64,000 nt of DNA from Roseiterribacter gracilis (GTDB lineage: Bacteria > Pseudomonadota > Alphaproteobacteria > BOG-932 > Roseiterribacteraceae): contig BOPV01000001.1 in the NCBI GenBank assembly GCA_018332375.1, positions 124,001 through 188,000 of the forward strand, read 5' to 3'. Shown one piece after another: positions 57,173 through 64,000 of this stretch; position 1 is the first letter of the stretch; every line of letters begins with the position of its first letter. A model generated the notes under the pieces. It had not been told where the DNA came from and made no database searches. It worked only from the letters and a program-made list of their open reading frames with translations. The position numbers were made by a program, and so were the translations under genes.

Positions 57173-57364
57173 ATGAGTGATCAACGGCTGAACGAATTGC
57201 TGGACCATCTGGTCGACAATACTGAGCACGCTCAGCGCCGTATCGCGACCGCGATTGATGCCACGGACCCGATTGCACGCCGTGATCTCGAACTTGCCAA
57301 CGAGTCATTGTCGCGCGTGATCGAAACCGCAAACGCGTTGCGCCGGTTGGTGTCGGCCGTCTGA
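57173..57364 (+). CDS. Small helical hypothetical protein
   Basis: A 63-residue acidic protein starting MSDQRLNELLDHLVDNTEHA, almost entirely helix-forming with heptad-like leucines, and no cysteine or membrane segment. It may form a coiled-coil dimer. The ribosome site is weak. It precedes the unassigned gene at 57381 by 16 bases and may be co-transcribed with it. No family is recognised. Confidence 0.5.
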   Translation: MSDQRLNELLDHLVDNTEHAQRRIATAIDATDPIARRDLELANESLSRVIETANALRRLVSAV

Positions 57365-57380
57365 TCGCCTCCGTGCCGCG

Positions 57381-58112
57381 ATGTTGGCATGGTTTCTTCG
57401 CCGGTCCGGCGTGCGGCTGCAGACGGTGCGCCGCGACGCTTACGACCAGGCATTCCTGACCGAATTGTTCGATCTATCCCGCACCGTCATCGGCGAGCAA
57501 TGGGACGGGTTCCGCACGCACGCGGAAACGACCGCGCTGGTCCATGTCTTTCGCGACGTGAAGGACGGATCCGCGATCGGATTCCAGTTCTGGCGCGTGG
57601 TGCCGCTGCAGTTGCCACGCAGCCAGGCGATTCTTGGCGGCAAGCTGCGCGTGAAGCCGGAATTCCGCCGGCGCAGCCTGCATATTCTGTCGGCCCTGCT
57701 GTTCTATCTGCACTGCAAGGCGCGGCATCCGACGACACGGTTTTACCGCCTGTCGTTGGCGGCTTTGTTCGGCTTCGTGTCGGTCACCGGCGCGCTGGCC
57801 TGGTTCCGCTTCTTCGATGAGGACGATCGCAGCGAAGAGGGGCAGGCGCTCAGCGCCGCTTTTGCCGCATTTGCCGCCGACAACGGATTTCGCATCGAAC
57901 CGAAAGGTCTGGTCCATACCGGCGTCGGCGTTGCAGAAGCGACCTTGGCACAATTCGGGCCGGCCTATTTCGAACGCGAAGCAACCCGCGCCTATGTCGC
58001 GCGCAATCCCGACTTTCGCACCAACTGTTGTTCGGTCGCGTTCTGGTTCCGCTTCGACCGGCGCAACATCATCTCGATGCTGCGCACCGTCTGGCGCAAG
58101 AGCCGCGCATAA
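57381..58112 (+). CDS. Hypothetical protein, possibly GNAT-like
   Basis: A 243-residue basic protein without a signal peptide. GGKLRVKPEFRRRSLHILSALL (residues about 86-107) resembles the GNAT acetyl-CoA motif (V-x-P-x-x-R-R-x-x-L), and strands on each side would fit that fold, but the glycines of the classical loop are missing. It may be an acyltransferase-like protein. A cysteine pair NCC occurs near residue 215. Not recognised beyond this. Confidence 0.65.
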   Translation: MLAWFLRRSGVRLQTVRRDAYDQAFLTELFDLSRTVIGEQWDGFRTHAETTALVHVFRDVKDGSAIGFQFWRVVPLQLPRSQAILGGKLRVKPEFRRRSLHILSALLFYLHCKARHPTTRFYRLSLAALFGFVSVTGALAWFRFFDEDDRSEEGQALSAAFAAFAADNGFRIEPKGLVHTGVGVAEATLAQFGPAYFEREATRAYVARNPDFRTNCCSVAFWFRFDRRNIISMLRTVWRKSRA

Positions 58113-58140
58113 AAAAGGGGCCTGCACGAATGCAGGCCCC
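58111..58140 (-). terminator. Terminator of the S46 peptidase gene
   Basis: On the minus strand GGGGCCTGCA, loop TTCG, TGCAGGCCCC is followed by TTTTTT. The hairpin also lies just past the stop of the convergent gene. Confidence 0.9.
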
Positions 58141-58175
58141 TGGTTTACGCAAACTGCGCCCAAGAAACCGATGGA

Positions 58176-60251
58176 TCAGCCGCCGGGTTGGGGCGCATCC
58201 ATTTCGCGCAGAATGTGCGGAGCCTTGTAGACGGTGCCGATCGCAGCGCGCAGCGCTGCTGCATCGACGCCGACCGAACGGTTCAGCGCTTCGATATTCC
58301 CGAATGTGCCGCCGGTTCCGTACTTGTTGCCGTCGAAATTGAGCGCCACCAGCTGCGCCTGTTTGTTGATGATCGGCGAGCCCGAGCTGCCGCCCACCGT
58401 GTCCAGCGCAATCGCGACATTCATGTGCGCATTCGGATCCAACGCGTTCTTCGCCGCCAGCCAACCGGCCGGCAGTTTGAACGGCTCGTTGCCGGTTGCA
58501 CGTTCGTACAGGCCTTTGATGTTGGTGAAGGCGGGCACTTGCTTGCCGTCTTCCATCCAGCCTTTCACCGCGCCGTAGGACAGGCGCAGCGTGCCGGTCG
58601 CATCCGGCGGCACGCTCGTGCCTTCAAGCTTGAAGCGCGCCGTTGCGATCTGCGCGTGCAGACGGCGCAGCGGTGCGGTCACGTTCGAGTCGTATTCCTT
58701 GCGTGCTGCGCGCGAATACGGATCGGCCAGCACGACGAACCGGATCATCGGATCGTTCGACGCATCGATCGCCGCCTTGCCGCCTTTGAGCAGAGCTGCA
58801 CGCACCGCCGGATCGGCAAGCTTGGTACCGGTCACCAGCTTCTTTGCGACTTCTTCCGGCTGTTCCTTGCCGAACAGCGCGCGCACCACCGGATCATCCG
58901 GGCTCAACCATTCGCGGATCTTCGACAGCGACCAGGCCAGGCGCTCGACTTCCAACTCGCGTGCGATCGGAATCGTGTCGAGGATCTGGCGTTCGGTCGC
59001 GACGAAGCCGGTGTCGCTATATTCCGCCAGACGCTCGGCATTCGGCTTGGGGCGTTCCTCGGCCGCACGCACCAGCTTGCGCGCGTACGAGAACAGCTCG
59101 CCTTCAAAGCCGGTGATGCCTTGCACGCCTTCGAGAATGGCGAAGCGACGGTGCAGGCTTTCCTGTTTGCGCACCACGTCGGCGACCTGGTCCAACGCGG
59201 CCTTGGCCGCTTCGTCATCGGCCTTGCTGCGGAACTGCGCTTCGTCTTTGCGCTTTTCTTCCAGCAGCGTGGTGCGGATCAGGGTGCGGTACTGGCCGCT
59301 TGCACGCTTCAACAGGTTTTCCACACCGAACAGAACCTGCTCGGCAGTGCGCTGCGGCTCGGCACCGCGACGCGCATATTCGCGCAGGATGCCGCGCTTC
59401 TCAGCCAGATGCGCAACCAGCTGCGGCAGCAGCACGTCGCGTTGCAATTCCAGCTGCGCCAAGGTCAGGCCGCGTTGCGTGACTCCGGGCGTGCCGACCG
59501 CGAAAGTCAACTCGTCTTCAGCCGGACCGGTCTTTGCCAACGGGAAATAGATCGCGGTCGCAGCCGGCTTGTCGTTCTCGTAGGCACGCAGCAGCGTCAT
59601 GTCGACGTCGTAGCGCGGGAACTCGTAATTATCGGGGTCACCGCCAAAGAATGCGATCGCAGCTTCCGGGGCCAGAACCAGACGCACATCGGCGTAGCGC
59701 TTGTTCTTTTGCAGCTCGTAGCGTCCGCCCTGATACAGCGTGACCACATTGCATTTGATGTCAGCGGCGGTGCTGCATTCTTTTTCCAGCGCCGCCTGCG
59801 CGGCGCGTTGTGCAGCGGCCAGTTCAGCGCCGGTTTTGCCTTCGACCGCCTTGGCGATCTTGTCGGTGACGTCGGTCATCTCGATCAGCTGCGTCACTTC
59901 TAGCTGCGGGCATTTCTTTTCCGCAGCGCGATCGGCAGCAACGAAGCCGGTCGCCATCAGATCTTTTTCCTTGGTCGACAGATGTTCGACGCAGGAGCGG
60001 GCGCAGTGATGGTTGGTGATGACCAACCCTTCCTGCGACACGAACCCGCCCGAGCAGCCATTGCCGACTTTCACCGCGGCCAGGCGCACGCGGTCGAGCC
60101 AGCTTTGCGACGGAGTGAAGCCGTATTTCTCACCGACCTTGGCCGACGGGAAATTGTTGAAGGTGAACATGCCCGGATCGGCATGTGCGGACGTCGCACA
60201 GAGCGCGACAGTAGCGAGCGCGAAGGCGCTGGCGAGACGGAGGCGAAGCAA
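58176..60251 (-). CDS. S46 family dipeptidyl-peptidase, DPP7-like
   Basis: A 691-residue periplasmic or surface serine exopeptidase that removes dipeptides from peptide N-termini. Residues 1-24 are a signal peptide ending SAHA. The triad is visible: the histidine in VITNHHC (residues 81-82), Asp in DNYEFPRYDVD, and Ser623 in GGSSGSP. The specificity residue after FD is Gly641 (NFDGN); in this family Gly marks DPP7 (hydrophobic preference) and Arg marks DPP11 (acidic preference). The TTG at 60251 is chosen because AGGA lies nine bases upstream and it begins the signal peptide; the frame is open to 60455. A POT transporter gene lies just upstream. Confidence 0.9.
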   Translation of the reverse strand: MLRLRLASAFALATVALCATSAHADPGMFTFNNFPSAKVGEKYGFTPSQSWLDRVRLAAVKVGNGCSGGFVSQEGLVITNHHCARSCVEHLSTKEKDLMATGFVAADRAAEKKCPQLEVTQLIEMTDVTDKIAKAVEGKTGAELAAAQRAAQAALEKECSTAADIKCNVVTLYQGGRYELQKNKRYADVRLVLAPEAAIAFFGGDPDNYEFPRYDVDMTLLRAYENDKPAATAIYFPLAKTGPAEDELTFAVGTPGVTQRGLTLAQLELQRDVLLPQLVAHLAEKRGILREYARRGAEPQRTAEQVLFGVENLLKRASGQYRTLIRTTLLEEKRKDEAQFRSKADDEAAKAALDQVADVVRKQESLHRRFAILEGVQGITGFEGELFSYARKLVRAAEERPKPNAERLAEYSDTGFVATERQILDTIPIARELEVERLAWSLSKIREWLSPDDPVVRALFGKEQPEEVAKKLVTGTKLADPAVRAALLKGGKAAIDASNDPMIRFVVLADPYSRAARKEYDSNVTAPLRRLHAQIATARFKLEGTSVPPDATGTLRLSYGAVKGWMEDGKQVPAFTNIKGLYERATGNEPFKLPAGWLAAKNALDPNAHMNVAIALDTVGGSSGSPIINKQAQLVALNFDGNKYGTGGTFGNIEALNRSVGVDAAALRAAIGTVYKAPHILREMDAPQPGG

Positions 60252-60378
60252 GGTTGGCGTTCCTGTTCTGATTTCTTGGTCGTGTTTTATTTTTATCTGT
60301 CGTCGGCAGTACGCCCGAATGGGGCGCCTGCCAATCCGCTGCGCTGCGTGGCGCAAACGACACGCAGCGCAGTCGAGA

Positions 60379-61782
60379 TCAGTTGGTTCGTGCGTGTACG
60401 ACGCGTTGCAGCGGCCTATAGAGCAGAGCCAGGCCGAGGCAGGCAGCACCGGCAAGCGCCGCCACGATCAGCCAGAACTCGCTCTTCGGCATCTTCTCCC
60501 ACAGCGTGCCGATGGCGCCGACCAGGTAGTTGCCGAAGAAGGAAGCGGTGAACCACACGCCCATCATCATCGACACCATCTTGGCTGGTGACACTTTCGA
60601 GAACAGCGACAGGCCGATCGGCGACAGGCACAGCTCGCCGATCGTCAGCGGGAAGAGATAGGCGAGGCACCACAGCCAGCTCGCCTTGCCGTGACCGTCA
60701 CCATCGCCCGTCGTCAACGCAGCCAGTGCGAGCACGAGATAGGACAGCGACGCGAGGCCCAGCCCGATGATCATCTTGGCGATCGTCGTCGGTTCTTTGC
60801 CGGCAGCTTCAAGCTTGGACCAGATGCGCACGACGAAGGGCGTGAAGATGATGATCATCATCGCGTTGCCCGATTGGAACCAGGTCGTCTTCAAATCGAA
60901 CAAGCCGAAGAAAGAACGATCGGTGTAGTCGCGCACCCACAGCGGGAAGACGTTGCCCTTCTGCTCGAACGCGGCCCAGAAGAAGATCACGAAGAAGGCG
61001 ACCGTGATCAGCGTCAGGATCGCGCTCGTGTCGCTGGCGCCGGGCGTGTTTTTCACCGGGCGCGATTCCGCGAGTTTGCGCGAATCCGGCGGCAGCATTT
61101 TGCTGCTCAGCGTGAAGATGACGAGACCGGCCACCATGCCGATGCCCGCAACCAGGAAGCCCCAGTTCCAGCCATAGACTTCACCGATCGTGCCGCACAC
61201 GAGTGGCGAAACGGCGGCGCCGATATTGATGCCGACATAGAAGACTGAGAAGGCGCGGTCGCGGCGTGAATCGTTCGGCGCGTAAAGATTGCCGATCTGC
61301 GTCGAGATGTTGGGCTTGAAGAAGCCGTTGCCGGCGATGATCAGCAGCAGAGCCGGCAGGAACAGCGGTTCGGCGGCGAAGAGCATGAATTCGCCCGCAG
61401 CCATCAGGATCGCACCCAGCATGACGGCGCGGCGCTGGCCGAGATAGCGGTCGGCGATCAGCCCGCCGATCAGCGGCGTGAAATAGACCAGCGCGGTGTA
61501 GAGCCCATAGATCTGCGATGCCGTCGCCTGCACCGAAAGCGGTCCGTACATGCTTTCGAACGTGGCTTTCAGCGGCGCGAAGAAGACCAGGCTCTCGACG
61601 TGCCCGGCCAACAGCAGCTGTTGGGTCATATACAGAATGAGAAGGGCCCGCATTCCGTAATAAGCGAACCGTTCCCAGATTTCTGTCGCGACCAGGACGG
61701 TCAATCCGATCGGATGACCGAACAAAGAGCGGGTCGATCGGACGCCAAGCGGCGGCTCGGCCATCGCCAAATCTGCGGACAT
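60379..61782 (-). CDS. POT family proton-coupled oligopeptide transporter
   Basis: A 467-residue inner-membrane transporter with about 12-14 helices. The POT signature ERFAYYGMRALLILYM lies near residue 37, and FKPNISTQIGNLY near residue 154 is the second family motif. It imports di- and tripeptides with protons. It precedes the S46 peptidase on the same strand by 127 bases, a gap large enough for a separate promoter, and the pair makes a coherent peptide-use unit: dipeptides released outside, then imported here. Confidence 0.93.
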   Translation of the reverse strand: MSADLAMAEPPLGVRSTRSLFGHPIGLTVLVATEIWERFAYYGMRALLILYMTQQLLLAGHVESLVFFAPLKATFESMYGPLSVQATASQIYGLYTALVYFTPLIGGLIADRYLGQRRAVMLGAILMAAGEFMLFAAEPLFLPALLLIIAGNGFFKPNISTQIGNLYAPNDSRRDRAFSVFYVGINIGAAVSPLVCGTIGEVYGWNWGFLVAGIGMVAGLVIFTLSSKMLPPDSRKLAESRPVKNTPGASDTSAILTLITVAFFVIFFWAAFEQKGNVFPLWVRDYTDRSFFGLFDLKTTWFQSGNAMMIIIFTPFVVRIWSKLEAAGKEPTTIAKMIIGLGLASLSYLVLALAALTTGDGDGHGKASWLWCLAYLFPLTIGELCLSPIGLSLFSKVSPAKMVSMMMGVWFTASFFGNYLVGAIGTLWEKMPKSEFWLIVAALAGAACLGLALLYRPLQRVVHARTN

Positions 61783-61845
61783 GAAGCTTCCCCTAGATTC
61801 TTATTTGGACGAGACCGTACTGGTCCCGCGCGCATCCGGGTAGGC

Positions 61846-61873
61846 AAAAAAAGGCGCCGCAAACGCGGCGCCT
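61846..61873 (-). terminator. Terminator of the amidohydrolase gene
   Basis: On the minus strand AGGCGCCGC, loop GTTT, GCGGCGCCT is followed by a T7 run. Confidence 0.92.
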
Positions 61874-61899
61874 ATTGGGTTTTCGCAACTGCGGCGGGG

Positions 61900-63378
61900 T
61901 CAATACTGCCCGTACCGGCCTTTGACCGAGGCCAGCAATTTGGCGCTGTCGAAACCGATCCCGTCTTTGAACACGATCTCGACATTCTCGATGTCGGCGA
62001 TGGTCTTGGACGGGTCACCTTTGACGACGATGAGATCGGCATTTTTTCCGGTCGCAATCGAACCGATGCGATCGGCGACGCCGAGATAGGTGGCGCCGTT
62101 CAAGGTCGCGATCTTGATCGCTTCGACCGGCGTGAATCCCGCTTCGACCAGCAACTCGACTTCGCGCTGATCGCCAAAGCCCGGCATCACGCCGCCATTG
62201 CCGGTCGGATCGGGACCCGCAATCAACAAACCGCCGGCAGCGACGAAGTTGCGTTCCATCTGCATGTCGTTCTTGAGCAAGGTCGGCGCGACGTTCGACG
62301 GCGTTGCTTCGGCGCGTTTGCGGATCAACAAATAATCGGCGCGCGCTTCGGTGGTCAGCGTGTCGAGAAAACGTTGCTGCAGCGGCTCATGCGTCGCCAC
62401 ACTTTGCGCGAAGACGGGCAGAGTCGAGGTGATCGCAACCTTGGCGTCGACGAGTTTCTTGATCAGCGCTTTCGCGTACGGACCGTTGGGATCGATGTTC
62501 TGCAACGTCGGGCGCCCGACTGTCGGCGGACATTGATCGGGTTTCTTGTCGGGATCGTTGGCGGTGTTGACGTAAAAGCCGTGCTCAAGATTGTCGATGC
62601 CAAGCTCGGCCGCTTCTTCGTACGTCACCGAGCAAAGATGGCCGGTGACTTTCAAGCCGCGCTTGTGCGCTGCATCGATCGCAGCCTTCAACTCGCCGCG
62701 CGTGATGTTCATGTACGCTTTGAACGAGGTCACGCCGCGATCGGCCCAGAATTCGACGAACTGGCGCGCGTCGTCGGCGTCGCGCAACCGGTGCATCTGA
62801 ATGAACGGGCTGCTCGCACCTTCCAGATACGGACCCGTCACGTCCATATGCGGACCGAGCAGCTTGCCGCTGTCGATCGCCGACTTGGTGTTGAGATCGG
62901 CCGAAGGTTCGACGCTGCCGGCGGTGCGGATCGTCGTCACGCCCGCAGCCAGATACAGGCGCGGTGACGAGAAGGTCATTTGCGGTACGACCAGCGGCGC
63001 TTCGGAATGGCCGTGCTCGTCGTAATTCGGTCGAGCGATGTAATACATATGATCGTGCATGCCGATCAGTCCCGGCAACACGCTGTGGCCACTGAGATCG
63101 AGCAGGGTCGCATCCGCGGGCGCCGCTTTCGCGGCTGGCTGGATCGCGGTGATCTTGCCGTTCTCGATCACGACCGTCTGGTCGGGCTTGGCCGCAGCGC
63201 CGGTCCCGTCGATGACGCGCACATGCTGCAACGCGATTTTCGGGCCGGTTACGCGCACATATTGCTGCAGCTCTGGAACCGGTACTGCCGGCGCCGGCAA
63301 CAAACTGTTCGGCAGGTCGGCTGCCACCGCAGGCGCGAACAAGCACAAACCTGCGAGAAGTGCGAAGCGACGCGTCAT
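61900..63378 (-). CDS. Secreted metal-dependent amidohydrolase
   Basis: A 492-residue imidazolonepropionase/dihydroorotase-like amidohydrolase with a signal peptide (residues about 1-19, ending AVAAD). VLPGLIGMHDHMYY near residue 101 holds the metal-binding HxH, SFKAYMN near residue 220 the bridging-lysine region, then GHLCS and EHGFYV histidines and the late Asp in AGPDPTG. Related secreted enzymes act on N-acyl or prolyl dipeptides and similar amides; the substrate cannot be fixed. The ATG at 63378 has GGGGG four bases upstream; the frame is open to 63504. It precedes the peptide transporter and peptidase genes but has its own terminator. Confidence 0.87.
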   Translation of the reverse strand: MTRRFALLAGLCLFAPAVAADLPNSLLPAPAVPVPELQQYVRVTGPKIALQHVRVIDGTGAAAKPDQTVVIENGKITAIQPAAKAAPADATLLDLSGHSVLPGLIGMHDHMYYIARPNYDEHGHSEAPLVVPQMTFSSPRLYLAAGVTTIRTAGSVEPSADLNTKSAIDSGKLLGPHMDVTGPYLEGASSPFIQMHRLRDADDARQFVEFWADRGVTSFKAYMNITRGELKAAIDAAHKRGLKVTGHLCSVTYEEAAELGIDNLEHGFYVNTANDPDKKPDQCPPTVGRPTLQNIDPNGPYAKALIKKLVDAKVAITSTLPVFAQSVATHEPLQQRFLDTLTTEARADYLLIRKRAEATPSNVAPTLLKNDMQMERNFVAAGGLLIAGPDPTGNGGVMPGFGDQREVELLVEAGFTPVEAIKIATLNGATYLGVADRIGSIATGKNADLIVVKGDPSKTIADIENVEIVFKDGIGFDSAKLLASVKGRYGQY

Positions 63379-63479
63379 CTTGCCCCCATCTTTTTGGCCG
63401 TGCGCGACCTTACGAGATTTGTGGGCGGCCGAAAGCCGGTGTATCGCTCGACCCATCTTTTTGGCTGAAGGACCTCCTG

Positions 63480-64000
63480 ATGAGTGACTGGCGCAGCTAC
63501 GCAACCCATCTCGAATGCAGCGCGACGGGGGACACGTTCCCGATCGACCGTCTGCAAGGTCTTTCGCCCGCGGGCAAGCCGCTGCTGGTTCGCTACGATC
63601 TCGACGCGGTCAAAAAGAATGTCTCGCGCGACACGATCCTGGCGCGCAGCGCCGATATGTGGCGCTGGCGCGAATTGTTGCCGGTGCGCGAGGCGCGCCA
63701 CGCAATTTCGCTGGGCGAAATCGAAACGCCGCTGATTGCGCTCGAACGTTCCAAGCACGGCAGCGCTGCACCAATCGTCAAAGACGAAGGACGTTTGCCG
63801 ACCGGCTCGTTCAAAGCGCGTGGCCTGTGCATGGCAATGTCGATGGCGCACGGCTTCGGCGTCAAACGCGTCGCGATCCCGACCAACGGCAATGCGGGGG
63901 CAGCGATGGTCGCCTACGCGTCGCGCGTCGGCATCGAATCGTTCTGCTTCTGCCCCGAAGACACGCCCGAAGTGAATGTGCGCGAGATCGCGTTGCAGGG
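63480..64000 (+). CDS. thrC: Threonine synthase, 5' part
   Basis: The first 173 residues of a PLP-dependent enzyme that continues past the right edge. The N-terminal THLECSATGDTFP resembles the small first domain of thermophilic-type threonine synthases. ETPLIAL and PTGSFKARG hold the PLP lysine, and TNGNAGAAMVAYA is the phosphate-binding loop. It would convert O-phosphohomoserine to threonine. AAGGA lies seven bases before the ATG. A threonine/serine dehydratase-like relative cannot be fully excluded without the rest. Confidence 0.82.
   Translation, partial: MSDWRSYATHLECSATGDTFPIDRLQGLSPAGKPLLVRYDLDAVKKNVSRDTILARSADMWRWRELLPVREARHAISLGEIETPLIALERSKHGSAAPIVKDEGRLPTGSFKARGLCMAMSMAHGFGVKRVAIPTNGNAGAAMVAYASRVGIESFCFCPEDTPEVNVREIALQ

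Overview
The window reads as a chromosomal segment of a GC-rich Gram-negative alphaproteobacterium. Evidence: tig-clpP-lon-hupB followed by tRNA-Val, tRNA-Asp and a complete nuoA-N operon that runs into birA, coaX and RNase J (a typical alphaproteobacterial order), an lptD outer-membrane gene, a DUF1467 protein, two TonB-dependent receptors, and PII/glutamine synthetase in a glnB-glnA unit. The genus cannot be fixed from sequence alone. TonB receptors plus peptide and amidohydrolase genes suggest an aerobic heterotroph that scavenges peptides. No insertion sequence, prophage, CRISPR array, rRNA or plasmid function was seen.

Layout. 1-8 kb: a truncated GNAT acetyltransferase, a secreted glutathione peroxidase, lptD, a DEAD-box helicase with its own terminator, an alpha/beta hydrolase, parE, and a 42-residue lipoprotein gene. 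8-14.4 kb: a YciA-type thioesterase, a TonB receptor with a TTG start, glnB-glnA behind a near-consensus sigma-54 promoter, and a class I/II aminotransferase. 14.4-22 kb: tRNA-His, NAD(P)HX repair enzyme, two small genes, tRNA-Leu, then tig, clpP, lon and hupB. The clpX gene usual between clpP and lon is missing and a terminator stands there instead. 22-38.5 kb: tRNA-Val, a gene-poor GC-rich stretch with a small gene, tRNA-Asp, a secreted hydrolase, and nuoA-N, encoding all 14 complex I subunits with one extra membrane-protein gene between nuoF and nuoG. 38.5-42.8 kb: birA, coaX, RNase J, an OGFr-domain protein, DUF1467 and a small membrane protein.

43-50.5 kb: tRNA-Glu, then a divergent pair of unusual regulators: a CadC/TolB-like membrane regulator and a MocR-like regulator whose aminotransferase domain has lost the PLP lysine. 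Both have repeat motifs in the shared upstream region. A large TonB receptor follows. 50.5-58 kb: a short aconitase paralogue, a DUF6134 protein, a probable lysine-catabolic pair (saccharopine dehydrogenase-like enzyme plus ALDH7-type dehydrogenase) with a divergent Lrp-type regulator, and two unassigned genes. 58-64 kb: an S46 dipeptidyl-peptidase, a POT peptide transporter, a secreted amidohydrolase, and the 5' part of a threonine synthase.

Most genes are ordinary housekeeping genes. The parts most worth a second look are the PLP-dead MocR-like regulator and its divergent partner, the nuoF-nuoG insert, the displaced clpX, the OGFr-domain protein and the small-protein stretch beside tRNA-Val.
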